This document shows positions 15,386 through 15,691 of a DNA stretch of 15,691 nucleotides, piece by piece (position 1 is the stretch's first letter; every line of letters begins with the position of its first letter). Below the pieces are notes generated by a model, which saw nothing but the letters and a program-made list of their open reading frames with translations, was not told where the DNA came from and made no database searches. Source of the DNA: Sphingomonadaceae bacterium (GTDB taxonomy: Bacteria > Pseudomonadota > Alphaproteobacteria > Sphingomonadales > Sphingomonadaceae). Both the position numbers and the translations under genes were made by a program. The stretch covers positions 1 to 15,691 of the forward strand of contig JAHDXX010000048.1 of the NCBI GenBank assembly GCA_023384025.1, given 5' to 3'.

Positions 15386-15691
15386 ATGAGCGATGAAAGC
15401 GTTGCCGTGCCTGCTGGGGCACAGGGGGGCTGGAAACCGTGGGGCGCGGCAGTGTTTGCTGCGGCCTGGGGCGGGGCGGGCGCCCTGCTGATGGAACCGC
15501 CGGCGCGCGGCTTCATGGAAGAGGCGGCGTCCTATACCGGCAAGCTGATCGGGTTCGGCATGGCACCGGGCCTCGTTGCGGCGGTGGTCGCGCACCTGCT
15601 GATCCTGCGCGGTGCGAGCGGCAAGGCCAAGGGTCTGACCTACCTCGCCGGGGCGCTTGTGGGCGGGCTCGCATCGCTGATCGCCCACGGC
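15386..15691 (+). CDS. Small multi-span membrane protein, truncated by the window end
   Basis: The frame is open from ATG 15386 to the last base, giving the first 102 residues with no stop. AAAGGAA (15371-15377) lies 8 bases before the ATG. After a polar start (MSDESVAVPAGAQGG) there are three hydrophobic segments, about 19-36, 54-74 and 83-101, rich in Gly and Ala, with the short charged loops ARGFMEEAASYTGK and RGASGKAKG. I do not recognise the family. It is the third gene of the probable autotransporter operon. Its full length and any further domain lie outside the window. Confidence 0.75.
   Translation, partial: MSDESVAVPAGAQGGWKPWGAAVFAAAWGGAGALLMEPPARGFMEEAASYTGKLIGFGMAPGLVAAVVAHLLILRGASGKAKGLTYLAGALVGGLASLIAHG

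Overview
The window is high-GC DNA with tightly packed genes. It probably comes from an alphaproteobacterium of the Sphingomonadales (Erythrobacter/Novosphingobium/Sphingomonas-like). That assignment is an inference from base composition, a CGTCATCCCGG-type intergenic palindrome, a DUF3617-type lipoprotein, and a large autotransporter typical of those genomes. No rRNA, tRNA, CRISPR array, IS element or integrase was seen.

Region 1 (1-1231) looks accessory. The 3' end of a HigB/RelE-type toxin gene overlaps its HigA antitoxin gene. A REP-like nested palindrome follows, and then an AT-rich minus-strand gene resembling DUF2971. That gene starts 10 bases behind ettA. Region 2 (1242-2915, minus) is a complete ettA, an ABC-F translation factor. 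Region 3 (3039-7265, plus) encodes two probably co-transcribed exported hydrolases: a 932-residue signal-peptide/TPR-like/CHAT protein with an intact His-Cys dyad, and a PA-domain M28 metallopeptidase. An unrecognised minus-strand gene (7259-7633) touches the M28 gene tail to tail. Region 4 (7748-8308) is a DUF3617-like lipoprotein.

Region 5 (8315-10942) is a two-component system. A NarL/LuxR-type response regulator gene overlaps, through GTGA, a gene for a polytopic 7TMR-DISM-like HisKA_3 kinase. Convergent to it, with a 50-base tail overlap, lies a gene for a membrane protein with an Imm63-like N-terminal domain and a DUF3592 C-terminal domain. Region 6 (11890-15691, plus) is a probable operon: a type V autotransporter, a secreted six-cysteine protein of unknown family, and a small multi-span membrane protein cut by the window end.

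The most interesting signal is regulatory. Nearly the same palindrome, CCCAAGSATTGGGG, occurs just upstream of the response regulator gene and again in the divergent promoter region between the Imm63/DUF3592 gene and the autotransporter operon. This suggests one local regulon, in which the two-component system controls itself and the neighbouring surface-protein operon. The link is an inference and has not been tested.
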